IMG/VR virus record: IMGVR_UViG_3300034523_000177
Location: 1 to 32,932 of that record
Direction: 5' to 3' (one strand)
Length of the DNA stretch: 32,932 bases
DNA from: a virus
This document shows positions 26,253 to 32,932 of the stretch, piece by piece. A model generated the notes under the pieces. That model saw nothing but the letters and a program-made list of their open reading frames with translations, did no database searches and was not told the origin of the DNA. Positions within the stretch are counted from its first letter, which is position 1. Every line of letters starts with the position of its first letter. The translations under genes were made by a program, and so were the position numbers.

Positions 26253-28721
26253 ATGCCTGGCTGGCGTGAGCGCATCGGCGCGTATTTCTCCAAACGCTTC
26301 CTGACTGGTCCCGCGATTGTGGAGGCCAGCGATGTGGCATTTGGCACGGACCCTGAGAAATGGTCCCCGGAGAAATACGGCAACTACCTGGCGACCTCGA
26401 GCGCCGTTTACGCCTGCGTCAATCTCCGCGCCCGGAACATCGCCTCGCTCCCGCTGACGCTGACCCGCGCCGGCAAGACCGTCGAGCAGGGCGCGCTATT
26501 CGATCTCCTGCGCACGGTCAATCCCCACTGGACGCCCAACCGGCTGTGGCAGATGACGGTGATGGCCCTCGACCTCTGGGGCGAGGCCTTCTGGGTGCTG
26601 GAGCGCGGCCAGGACGGCCAGCAGCGCCCGCGTGAAATCTGGTGGGCACGGCCCGACCGGATGCGGATGGTGCCCGATGCCACCAACTACGTGGCCGGCT
26701 GGATCTACGAGTACAACAACGAGCGCCTCGCCTTCAGCCCCGGCGAGGTCATCTGGTTCCGCAACCCCAACCCGCTCGACGAGTTCGAGGGCCTGAGCCC
26801 CATCGCGGCGACGCGCCTCGCACTCGACACCGGCCACGCGGCCCTGCGGAGCAACCACAACGTGTTCTCGAACGGCGTGCAGCTCGCGGGCGTCGTGACG
26901 CCGGCCGACAAGGACAGCACCTGGGCACGGGACCAGGTGGAGGCCCTGCGCGACATGCTCGAGCGCCGGTTCCGCGGCGTGGACAAGGCGCACCGGCTGG
27001 CCGTGATCGGGCAGGCGGCGACCTTCACGCCGATGAGCATCAGCCCCAAGGACGCCCAGTTCATCGAGCTGATGCGCTGGACGCGCTCGGACGCCTGTAT
27101 GGTCTACGGCGTGCCGCCGGAACTCATCGGGGACCAGGAGGGCGCGACCTACAACAACGTCCAGCAGGCCCACACGGGCTTCTGGACGGACACGCTCATC
27201 CCGCTCGCTTCGATGCTGGCCGGCGAGCTGACCGAGCAGCTCCTCCCGATGTTCGGGGAGGCCGACACGGCCGCCTTCGACCTGAGCAACGTCGCGGCGC
27301 TCCAGACGGACGCCCAGAAGCTCGCGGAGCAGGCCAAGACCTGGGCGAGCATCGGGGTGCCGCTGAACGCCATCCTCCGCGAGCTGGCGCCGCAGTTCCT
27401 CAACGGCGGCGAGGGCTGGGCCTGGGGCGACCAGCCCGCCAACGTGCAGGGCGCGACCGACACCACCGAGGGCCTCAAGGCCGACGCCTACCCCGGCCTG
27501 CGCTTCACCGCGCCCGAGGCCGTGCGCGACGCGGCCCGCCGGGGCCTGCGGCTGCACGAGGAGGGGCGCAGCGGCGACGGCCTGGTGGCTGCGACCGTGC
27601 GTGAGGCCCGCGAGATGGCGGCCGGGCGCGAGGTGTCACCCGACAAGCTTCGCCGGATGGTGGCCTGGTTCGCCCGGCACGCGAGCGACAAGCGGCCCGG
27701 CTGGGACAAGCCGGGTGCCGAGACGCCGGGCTACGTGGCCTGGCTGCTCTGGGGCGGCGATGCCGGGCGCGAGTGGGCCGGCCGGATGGTCGCGGCGATG
27801 GAGCGCGCCGAGGCGGGCGCGAAGGCCCAGCGCGGCCCCATCGACCTCGGCAGCCCGGAGCACAAGGCGGCGTATGAGGAGTTTGGCAAGCGCGCCGACC
27901 GCATCATGCGCGGGATGCGGCGCGAGGTGACGCGGCTCTTCGAGGAGCAGGGCGCCGTCCTGGCCGAGCGGCTCGCCGTGCAGGCGGCGAAGGCGCTCGA
28001 CAACGAGGGCGACATCGATGCCATCTGGGACGAGGAGAGTTGGGTCGCCATCTTCGGCGAGGCCCTGCTCGACCAGATCCAGACGGCCGCCGAGTTGGGC
28101 GCGCTCGCCACGCTGAATGACCTGGCGGTGGACACGGCGCTCTTCAACCTGGAGTCTCCCGAGGTCGCGGCCGCGATGGCGGTGCGGGCGCAGGCCTTCG
28201 CCGTGCCCGTGAACGAGACCACCTGGGCGGCGCTGCGGACCTCGCTGCTCGAGGGCATCCAGGCCGGCGAGGGCATCGAGCGGCTGATGGGCCGGGTGAC
28301 CGACGTGATGGCCGACCGCATCCGGTCCAGCGCCGAGACCATCGCGCGCACCGAGACCATCGGCGCGCTGACGGAGGGCTCGCTGATGGGGGCCAAGGAA
28401 GCGGCGGCCGTCGGGCTCAACGTGAAGAAGCAGTGGCTGGCGACCTTCGACGGCCGGGAGCGCGAGAGCCACGCCGAGGCGCATCGGCGCTACCAGCGGC
28501 AGCCCATCCCGCTCGATGCCTCGTTCAGCGTGGGCGGCGTGGCGTTCGACTCGCCGGCCAACCCGACGGGTGGGCGCACGCGCGCGAGTGCCGCTGAATG
28601 CATCAACTGTCGCTGTGCGATGACCTACGAGGTCGGGGACGACACCAGGCGAGCCGGTGTTATACGCTCGGAAGCAGCGGCCAAGATTGCGGGATGGTTG
28701 AATGATTCACCTCAAGGCTGA
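26253..28721 (+). CDS. portal protein fused to a middle module and a MuF-type head protein
   Basis: 822 residues, about twice a normal HK97 portal. About 1-400 is portal (SSAVYACVNLRARNIASLPL, VYGVPPELIGDQEGATYNNV). About 415-515 is a separate module (RRGLRLHEEGRSGDG, RRMVAWFARHASDK, WLLWGGDAGREWAG) known from other phage head proteins. About 533-800 is the SPP1 gp7 / Mu F-type minor head domain (IARTETIGALTEGS, WLATFDGRERESHAEAH, CINCRC). In most phages these are two genes. The fusion would place a MuF domain on every portal subunit. Overlaps the protease gene by 20 bases. Confidence 0.9.
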   Translation: MPGWRERIGAYFSKRFLTGPAIVEASDVAFGTDPEKWSPEKYGNYLATSSAVYACVNLRARNIASLPLTLTRAGKTVEQGALFDLLRTVNPHWTPNRLWQMTVMALDLWGEAFWVLERGQDGQQRPREIWWARPDRMRMVPDATNYVAGWIYEYNNERLAFSPGEVIWFRNPNPLDEFEGLSPIAATRLALDTGHAALRSNHNVFSNGVQLAGVVTPADKDSTWARDQVEALRDMLERRFRGVDKAHRLAVIGQAATFTPMSISPKDAQFIELMRWTRSDACMVYGVPPELIGDQEGATYNNVQQAHTGFWTDTLIPLASMLAGELTEQLLPMFGEADTAAFDLSNVAALQTDAQKLAEQAKTWASIGVPLNAILRELAPQFLNGGEGWAWGDQPANVQGATDTTEGLKADAYPGLRFTAPEAVRDAARRGLRLHEEGRSGDGLVAATVREAREMAAGREVSPDKLRRMVAWFARHASDKRPGWDKPGAETPGYVAWLLWGGDAGREWAGRMVAAMERAEAGAKAQRGPIDLGSPEHKAAYEEFGKRADRIMRGMRREVTRLFEEQGAVLAERLAVQAAKALDNEGDIDAIWDEESWVAIFGEALLDQIQTAAELGALATLNDLAVDTALFNLESPEVAAAMAVRAQAFAVPVNETTWAALRTSLLEGIQAGEGIERLMGRVTDVMADRIRSSAETIARTETIGALTEGSLMGAKEAAAVGLNVKKQWLATFDGRERESHAEAHRRYQRQPIPLDASFSVGGVAFDSPANPTGGRTRASAAECINCRCAMTYEVGDDTRRAGVIRSEAAAKIAGWLNDSPQG

Positions 28722-29376
28722 TTTCCTGAGCACGAATGAGGCGGGGACTTACACGTTCCGCGCCTCCACATCTGCCGTGGATCGCCAGAACGAAGTGATC
28801 GACCAGTCCGGCTGGCGGCTTGAATCTTACAAGGCCAACCCGGTCATTCTGGATTCCCATCGCTACGGGTCCATCGATGACATTCTGGGCAAGGCCTCGC
28901 GCGTCGAGGTCGGCCCTGACGGCCTGGAAGTGGATGTGCAGTTCGCGCCGACGCCCAAGGGCCAGATGGCCCAGCAGCTCGTGGAAGACGGGATGCTGCG
29001 GACGGTGTCCGTGGGCTTCCGCTCGATGGCGCGGCGTCCCGGCGTGCGCTCGGGTGAGCCCGTGACCCACACGGCGATGGAGCTGCTCGAGGTGAGTATG
29101 GTCGCCATCCCGGCGAACCGTGAGGCCGTGCGGCTGCGCGGCGTCGAGGAGGACGAACCGATGCACGAAGAGAAGGCCGGGCGCCGGCTGAGCAAGGCCA
29201 GCGCGGCCGCCATCGCGCAGGCCATCGCGCTGCTGCAGGGCCTGCTGGCCGAGGAGGGCGGCGACGCCCCCGAGATGGAAATGGACGGGATGAAGCCCAA
29301 GCCCAAGGGCCTGGACGTCCCCGATGAGGTTGCGGCCAAGCTGGCCGCGTTCGCGAAGGAGGCAACCAATGGATAA
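28702..29376 (+). CDS. HK97-type prohead protease, with possible scaffold tail
   Basis: 224 residues. The S78-like protease core is about 1-145: FRASTSAVDRQNEVID, H53 (ILDSHRYG), S103 (LRTVSVGF) and LLEVSMVAIPANREAV. Residues about 155-224 are charged and helical (ASAAAIAQAIALLQGLLAEE), like a delta or scaffold part. It should clip capsid proteins and itself during maturation. The start lies inside the portal gene, and its last bases hold the ribosome site (AAGGAGG) of the capsid gene. Confidence 0.9.
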   Translation: MIHLKADFLSTNEAGTYTFRASTSAVDRQNEVIDQSGWRLESYKANPVILDSHRYGSIDDILGKASRVEVGPDGLEVDVQFAPTPKGQMAQQLVEDGMLRTVSVGFRSMARRPGVRSGEPVTHTAMELLEVSMVAIPANREAVRLRGVEEDEPMHEEKAGRRLSKASAAAIAQAIALLQGLLAEEGGDAPEMEMDGMKPKPKGLDVPDEVAAKLAAFAKEATNG

Positions 29377-30826
29377 CCAGGCGCTCGAGGGCCTGCTGCG
29401 CGACGTGGCCGCGCGGCTGGACTCCATCCCCCAGAACACCATCACCGAGGAGCAGGCGAAGAAGATTTTCGCCGACCTCTCCGAGTCGCTGAAGGCGGAC
29501 GCCTCGGCCGACCGCAAGATGAAGTTCGGCGGCTCGCCGTCGGCCCTCTTCGGCACCAAGTTCTCGCGCTACAACTACACCGCAGCTGACGTCGAGATGC
29601 TGTACGACATCATGTCGGCCAAGCAGCGCGCCGGCATCGGCGCTGGCCCCTCCGAGGAGCTGACGAAGGCCTTCGGCGTCGTGTCGTCCGCCTACTACCT
29701 GGATGAAGCCGAGGTGAAGCGCATCGACCAGCAGGCCATCGATGGCCTCTTCCCCCGCGTCCGCAAGGGCACGGCCTCCCAGGCCGAGGTGCAGGCGTAC
29801 CTCAAGGCGATGGACAGCGCCGAATCTGGCTTCGGCCAGCAGCTCATCGGCGCGCAGTACGTCGCCGACCTGTGGGAAGCCGCGCGCCCCGAGTCCCGCG
29901 TGTTCTCGCTGCTCGACACGTTTGACATGACCGCCCCCACGGCGTACCTGCCGGTCGAGGCGGACCTGCCCGAGATGCTGTTCGTGGCCGAGGCCACCAG
30001 CTCGACGCAGAGCGACTACGCCACCAGCAACACCGGCAGCAACCGGGTGCAGGTCGACGCCAAGAAGTTCCTCATTCACCAGATCTGGTCCACGGAGCTG
30101 GAAGAAGATTCGATCATTGCCTTCATTCCGTTCTTGCGCCGCCAGGCTGCGCTCGCCATCGCCCACTATTCGGACGCGGCGGTGCTGAACGGCGACACGA
30201 CGAACGCGGCGACGGGCAACATCAACCTGGACGACGCGGACCCGGCGGATACGAAGTACTACCTCGCCTTCGACGGCCTGCGTCACGCCGGCCTGGTGGA
30301 TAACACCGCCAACTCGAAGGACGCGGCGGGTGCTGTCACCTTCAAGCTCCTGAAGGACCAGCTGACCCGGATGCGTGATGCTGCGAAGCTGATCGACTGG
30401 GGCCACCCCATCAACCCGGCCGACGTCGTGTACGTCACCGACCCCACCACGGCGGAAGCCATCGCGCAGCTCGACGAGGTGCTCACCGTGGACAAGTTCG
30501 GCGTGGGCGCGACGGTCCTGACGGGCCAGCTCGCGAACATCGGCCGCAACCCGCTGGTTTCCTCGATGGCGATGAGCCTGACCGAGGCCGACGGCAAGGT
30601 GTCAGCCACCGGCACGAACAACACCAAGGGCCAGGTCGTGGCCTTCAACCGCCGGGGCCTCAAGGCCGGCTGGCGGCGTCGCGTGAAGGTCGAGGTCGAG
30701 CGTCTGCCCGGCCGTGACCAGTCGCGGATTGTCTACTCGCTGCGGATGGGCCTCGGCCGCTACAGCACGACCGGCGCCGCCTCGGGCATCGAGATGGCGG
30801 ACGTGCTGTACAACATCTCGCTCTGA
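29369..30826 (+). CDS. major capsid protein, HK97 fold
   Basis: 485 residues from ATG 29369 (AAGGAGG six bases upstream), overlapping the protease stop by 8 bases. About 1-140 is a helical, charged arm (delta-like, ALEGLLRDVAARLDSIPQNT, TEEQAKKIFADLSESLKADA). The HK97 body follows: ARPESRVFSLLDTF, AEATSS, KKFLIHQIWSTELEEDS, QAALAIAHYSDAAVLNGD and GRYSTTGAASGIEM. The long arm is likely cut by the protease. Followed by an 11-bp hairpin. Confidence 0.93.
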   Translation: MDNQALEGLLRDVAARLDSIPQNTITEEQAKKIFADLSESLKADASADRKMKFGGSPSALFGTKFSRYNYTAADVEMLYDIMSAKQRAGIGAGPSEELTKAFGVVSSAYYLDEAEVKRIDQQAIDGLFPRVRKGTASQAEVQAYLKAMDSAESGFGQQLIGAQYVADLWEAARPESRVFSLLDTFDMTAPTAYLPVEADLPEMLFVAEATSSTQSDYATSNTGSNRVQVDAKKFLIHQIWSTELEEDSIIAFIPFLRRQAALAIAHYSDAAVLNGDTTNAATGNINLDDADPADTKYYLAFDGLRHAGLVDNTANSKDAAGAVTFKLLKDQLTRMRDAAKLIDWGHPINPADVVYVTDPTTAEAIAQLDEVLTVDKFGVGATVLTGQLANIGRNPLVSSMAMSLTEADGKVSATGTNNTKGQVVAFNRRGLKAGWRRRVKVEVERLPGRDQSRIVYSLRMGLGRYSTTGAASGIEMADVLYNISL

Positions 30827-30841
30827 CCCTGACGACCCCGG

Positions 30842-30869
30842 CGCCCCTCGCCCGCAACGGCGGGGGGCG
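30842..30869 (+). terminator. 11-bp hairpin after the capsid gene (weak terminator or mRNA 3' stabiliser)
   Basis: CGCCCCTCGCC (30842-30852) pairs with GGCGGGGGGCG (30859-30869) over a six-base loop CGCAAC. Only TTCCC follows, so it is more likely a partial terminator or a stabilising stem than a full stop. It would help raise capsid mRNA over downstream genes. Confidence 0.6.
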
Positions 30870-30889
30870 TTCCCATAAGGAGACTTCCG

Positions 30890-31300
30890 ATGCAAATCAC
30901 GCGCGAGTTCGCCAAGTACCAGCTCGTTCCCCTCACCTTCGCGCAGGCCAACGTCGCCGCCTCGCAGACCAACGTCCAGCTGAAGGACGCCTCGGGCCAG
31001 GTGGAGGGCCTCTCGATGCCGTTCGCGGGCGAGGTGCTCGCCATCTGCGTCGACCTGACGGCAGCCGCGACGGCGGGCTCGCTGACGGTCGGTGTGACCA
31101 ACGGCGGCACCGAGGCCACGGCCACCACCCAGACGATCACGACGGCGGCGGCCGCCACCAAGGCGTTCCCCCGTGGCACGATGACATTCGTCGCTGGCGA
31201 CAAGCTCGGCGTCGAGATCACGACCAACGCCTCGTGGGATGCCACCACGGCCGACATGGCCGTGACGGTGCTCGTCGCCCTGGCCGTCGAGGGCGTCTGA
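30890..31300 (+). CDS. capsid decoration-like protein
   Basis: 136 residues with TAAGGAGACTTCCG before ATG. Almost all beta and small residues: SMPFAGEVLAICVDLTAAAT, SLTVGVTNGGTEATATTQTI, GTMTFVAGDKLGVEITTNAS. That is like head decoration or fibre proteins that follow the capsid gene in many siphoviruses. No specific family assigned; position gives most of the support. The TGA overlaps the next ATG. Confidence 0.65.
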   Translation: MQITREFAKYQLVPLTFAQANVAASQTNVQLKDASGQVEGLSMPFAGEVLAICVDLTAAATAGSLTVGVTNGGTEATATTQTITTAAAATKAFPRGTMTFVAGDKLGVEITTNASWDATTADMAVTVLVALAVEGV

Positions 31301-31506
31301 TGCTGCGCTGCGTCAGCCCCTACAAGTCGAGCCTCGGCGCGTTCCAGCCAGGTGACGTCATCACGTCGCCCGAGCTGGCGCTTGCCCTGCTCAACGACAG
31401 CCCCGGCAGCTTCGAGGACGCCGCACCCGCCGCCGAGCCGGTGACGGTCGAGGCCCTCGAGGATGCCCCGGAGCATCGCGCCATCAAGCGCGGGAGGAAG
31501 GCATGA
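31300..31506 (+). CDS. small neck-region protein with basic tail
   Basis: 68 residues from ATG 31300 (sharing a base with the previous TGA) to TGA 31504-31506. It opens MLRCVSPYKSSLGAFQPGDV, has a helix (SPELALALLNDSP), an acidic stretch and a basic end (KRGRKA). It resembles the 55-residue product at 483 in plan. Common between capsid and connector genes; function unknown. ATGA-type overlap with the next gene. Confidence 0.6.
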   Translation: MLRCVSPYKSSLGAFQPGDVITSPELALALLNDSPGSFEDAAPAAEPVTVEALEDAPEHRAIKRGRKA

Positions 31507-31832
31507 GGACTCTCGGCAACTTCATCAGCCTGGATGCGGCCGACGCCACGGCCACGGGCACGGTGGTCAACGTGGCGGGCTACAACCACGCGGCCTTCCA
31601 GGTCACGGGCACCTTCGTGGCGGACGTGACCTTCAAGGCCAGCCTCGACGGCGTGACCTGGGTCGACGCCTACGGCCACAACCTGGGCGACTCCGGCCAC
31701 GCCCTCGTCAAGAAGGTCACGGCCCCGGGGATCGTCCAGTTCCGTGAGCTGGGCGGCGTGCAGTTCCTGCGCGCGGACGTCACGGCCTACACCTCCGGCG
31801 AGGTCACAGCCCTCGTCAACGCGGTGGCCTGA
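31503..31832 (+). CDS. beta-rich head or neck decoration-like protein
   Basis: 109 residues from ATG 31503 with GGGAGGAAGGC upstream. One beta domain: GYNHAAFQVTGTFVADVTFK and ASLDGVTWVDAYGHN, then IVQFRELGGVQFLRADVTAY. The DGxTW and LRxxV features resemble the extra C-terminal domain of the tube paralog at 650-1351 and are common on exposed phage proteins. Role is inferred: decoration or neck accessory. Confidence 0.6.
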   Translation: MRTLGNFISLDAADATATGTVVNVAGYNHAAFQVTGTFVADVTFKASLDGVTWVDAYGHNLGDSGHALVKKVTAPGIVQFRELGGVQFLRADVTAYTSGEVTALVNAVA

Positions 31833-31833
31833 C

Positions 31834-32424
31834 GTGGCGATCACGAACGGGTACGCGAGCCTCGCGGAACTCAAGACCTGGCTGAGCATCTCGGGTAGCA
31901 CCGACGATGCCCGGCTCGAGCTTGCCATCGAGGCCGCGTCCCGGGCCATCGACACCGAGTGCTCGCGCACATTCTACGCGTCGAGCGCCACCCTCTACTT
32001 CGAGGCGGACGTCCCTGACCGCTGCGACCTCAACGCCGACCTCCTGTCGGTCACGAGCATCGCCGTGGACACCACCGGCCGCCGGGACTACCAGGCCCTC
32101 GGCGCCACTGACTACGAGCTGGACCCCGAGGCGGCCCCCTACCGCACCATCTGGATCGCGCCCGGCTCGTCCTTTTCGTTCCCCATCGAGCAGCGGCGTG
32201 CCGTGCGGGTCATCGGCTCGTGGGGCTACAACGCCACCGGGAGCCAGCCGCAGGCCATCACCCGGGCCTGCCTCATCCTGGCGACGCGCTACTTCAAGCG
32301 GAAGGATGCGCCGTTCGGTGTCGTGGGCACGCCCGAGCTGGGGTACCTGCGCGTGACGGCCCGCGACCCCGAGGTGCGGGCGCTGCTGCAGCCTTACCGG
32401 CGCTACGAGCTGGGGGCCGTATGA
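31834..32424 (+). CDS. head-tail connector (HK97 gp6-like adaptor)
   Basis: 196 residues from GTG 31834, one base after the previous stop; upstream codons in frame are shadows. The opening SLAELKTWLSISGSTDDARL and EAASRAIDTECSRTFY is the classic gp6-type adaptor start. Middle: ADVPDRCDLNADLLSVTSIA. End: ITRACLILATRYFKRKDAPF, GVVGTPELGYLRV. It forms the ring below the portal. It overlaps the next gene by 4 bases (ATGA). Confidence 0.85.
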   Translation: MAITNGYASLAELKTWLSISGSTDDARLELAIEAASRAIDTECSRTFYASSATLYFEADVPDRCDLNADLLSVTSIAVDTTGRRDYQALGATDYELDPEAAPYRTIWIAPGSSFSFPIEQRRAVRVIGSWGYNATGSQPQAITRACLILATRYFKRKDAPFGVVGTPELGYLRVTARDPEVRALLQPYRRYELGAV

Positions 32425-32932
32425 GCGGCGTGCGCGTCCAGGTCGACGGCCTGCCCGAGTTGATTCGCGCCCTGCGGAACAACGCGGGTGCCGGCCAGGC
32501 GCTGGCGCAGGGCCTGAACGCCATCGGCCTGCGGGCCAGCAGCGAGAGCAAGCGCGCGGCACCCACGGGCGTCTCGAGCAAGCTCAAGAACTCCATCACG
32601 TTCGAGGTGGACCGCTCCCACCTGCCGACCTTCGTGCGCATCGGCACCATCGGCGGCGAGCGCGTGGATTATGCGGCCTACATGGAGTATGGCACCGGCC
32701 TTGTTCACGACCACCCGAACTGGCCGCGCCGCCCCCACATCGTGCCGACCGGCCGGCGCACGCCCCCTGGGCTGAAGCTCTGGGCCAAGCGCAAGGGACA
32801 AGACCCCTACACCATCGCGGGCGCCATCAACGCGAAGGGCGGCCTGGAGCCCCGGCGCTACCTGCGCGGCCCCTTCGAGCGCGACCGCGCCCAGTATGTG
32901 CGCACCCTCGCCGAGGCCCTGCGGAGGATGAC
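32421..32932 (+). CDS. HK97 gp10-like head-tail joining protein (5' part; continues at 1-83)
   Basis: 170 residues to the window end, completed by bases 71-83 through the circular join, for about 175 in total. Family pattern: VQVDGLPELIRALRNNAG at the start, then SESKRAAPTGVSSKLKNSIT, VDYAAYMEYGTG and HIVPTGRRTPPGLKLW. The end RGPFERDRAQYVRTLAEALR is seen at both ends of the window. Gp10-type proteins join the adaptor ring to the tail terminator. Confidence 0.85.
   Translation, partial: MSGVRVQVDGLPELIRALRNNAGAGQALAQGLNAIGLRASSESKRAAPTGVSSKLKNSITFEVDRSHLPTFVRIGTIGGERVDYAAYMEYGTGLVHDHPNWPRRPHIVPTGRRTPPGLKLWAKRKGQDPYTIAGAINAKGGLEPRRYLRGPFERDRAQYVRTLAEALRRM

Noticed and set aside
28844-30406. 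520-residue minus-strand frame
   Set aside because: Shadow of the protease and capsid genes; low-complexity composition and no motifs.

Overview
The window is one temperate, siphovirus-type (HK97-like) phage genome in linearised circular form. Bases 1-70 are repeated exactly at 32863-32932, and the last open frame runs through the join into the first, so the unique genome is about 32,862 bp. DNA is GC-rich (often about 70% in coding stretches), genes are tightly packed with ATGA or TGATG junctions and mostly strong Shine-Dalgarno sites. The host is a high-GC bacterium whose phylum I cannot fix. The only direct host clue is the attP core at 10385-10428, which is the 3' half of a tRNA-Ala(TGC) gene on the minus strand without an encoded CCA.

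Layout. 1-8633: neck and tail (tail completion, two tail-tube paralogs, tail chaperones joined by a probable frameshift, a tape measure split in two frames, distal tail protein, a Kelch-propeller tip protein). 8646-10043: an unknown protein and a lysis cassette (coiled-coil membrane protein, M15 peptidase, holin-like protein). 10051-10185: stacked terminators. 10338-10610: attP with tRNA core and seven arm-type repeats. 10604-13089: integrase, convergent S24 repressor, operator/promoter region, Cro-like gene, excisionase-like gene. 13133-19017: early operon with ERF annealing protein, Gam-like protein, SSB, replication initiator with an internal iteron origin, and DnaB-like helicase. 19014-22934: accessory genes (DUF1064 nuclease, several zinc-knuckle proteins, Ea22-like mosaic paralogs, HNH endonuclease, MazG-like enzyme). 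22959-23473: an isolated promoter - two small genes - terminator unit. 23474-24082: a gene-free, structured stretch that may hold cos or a noncoding RNA. 24083-32932: packaging and head genes (terminase small and large, a portal fused to a MuF domain, protease, capsid, decoration-like proteins, connector, gp10-like protein).

How it works together. The S24 repressor at 11751-12611 should hold the rightward early promoter (12620-12649) off through a 16-bp inverted-repeat operator. After induction the Cro-like, excisionase, recombination and replication genes are read rightward, and late genes follow. Two late starts (9085 lysis, 26253 portal) share the same promoter layout: ACGACA, 17 bases, TAnnCT, 6 bases, ATG, with no good ribosome site. 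That suggests leaderless late transcripts.

Most notable: the shared leaderless-promoter layout; the self-contained two-gene unit at 22997-23473, whose second gene looks like a ribbon-helix-helix regulator (an arrangement like anti-CRISPR/aca operons, function unproven); the eight-copy 11-bp iteron origin inside the initiator gene; the Kelch-repeat tail protein with much lower GC; and the 600-bp structured gap before terminase.
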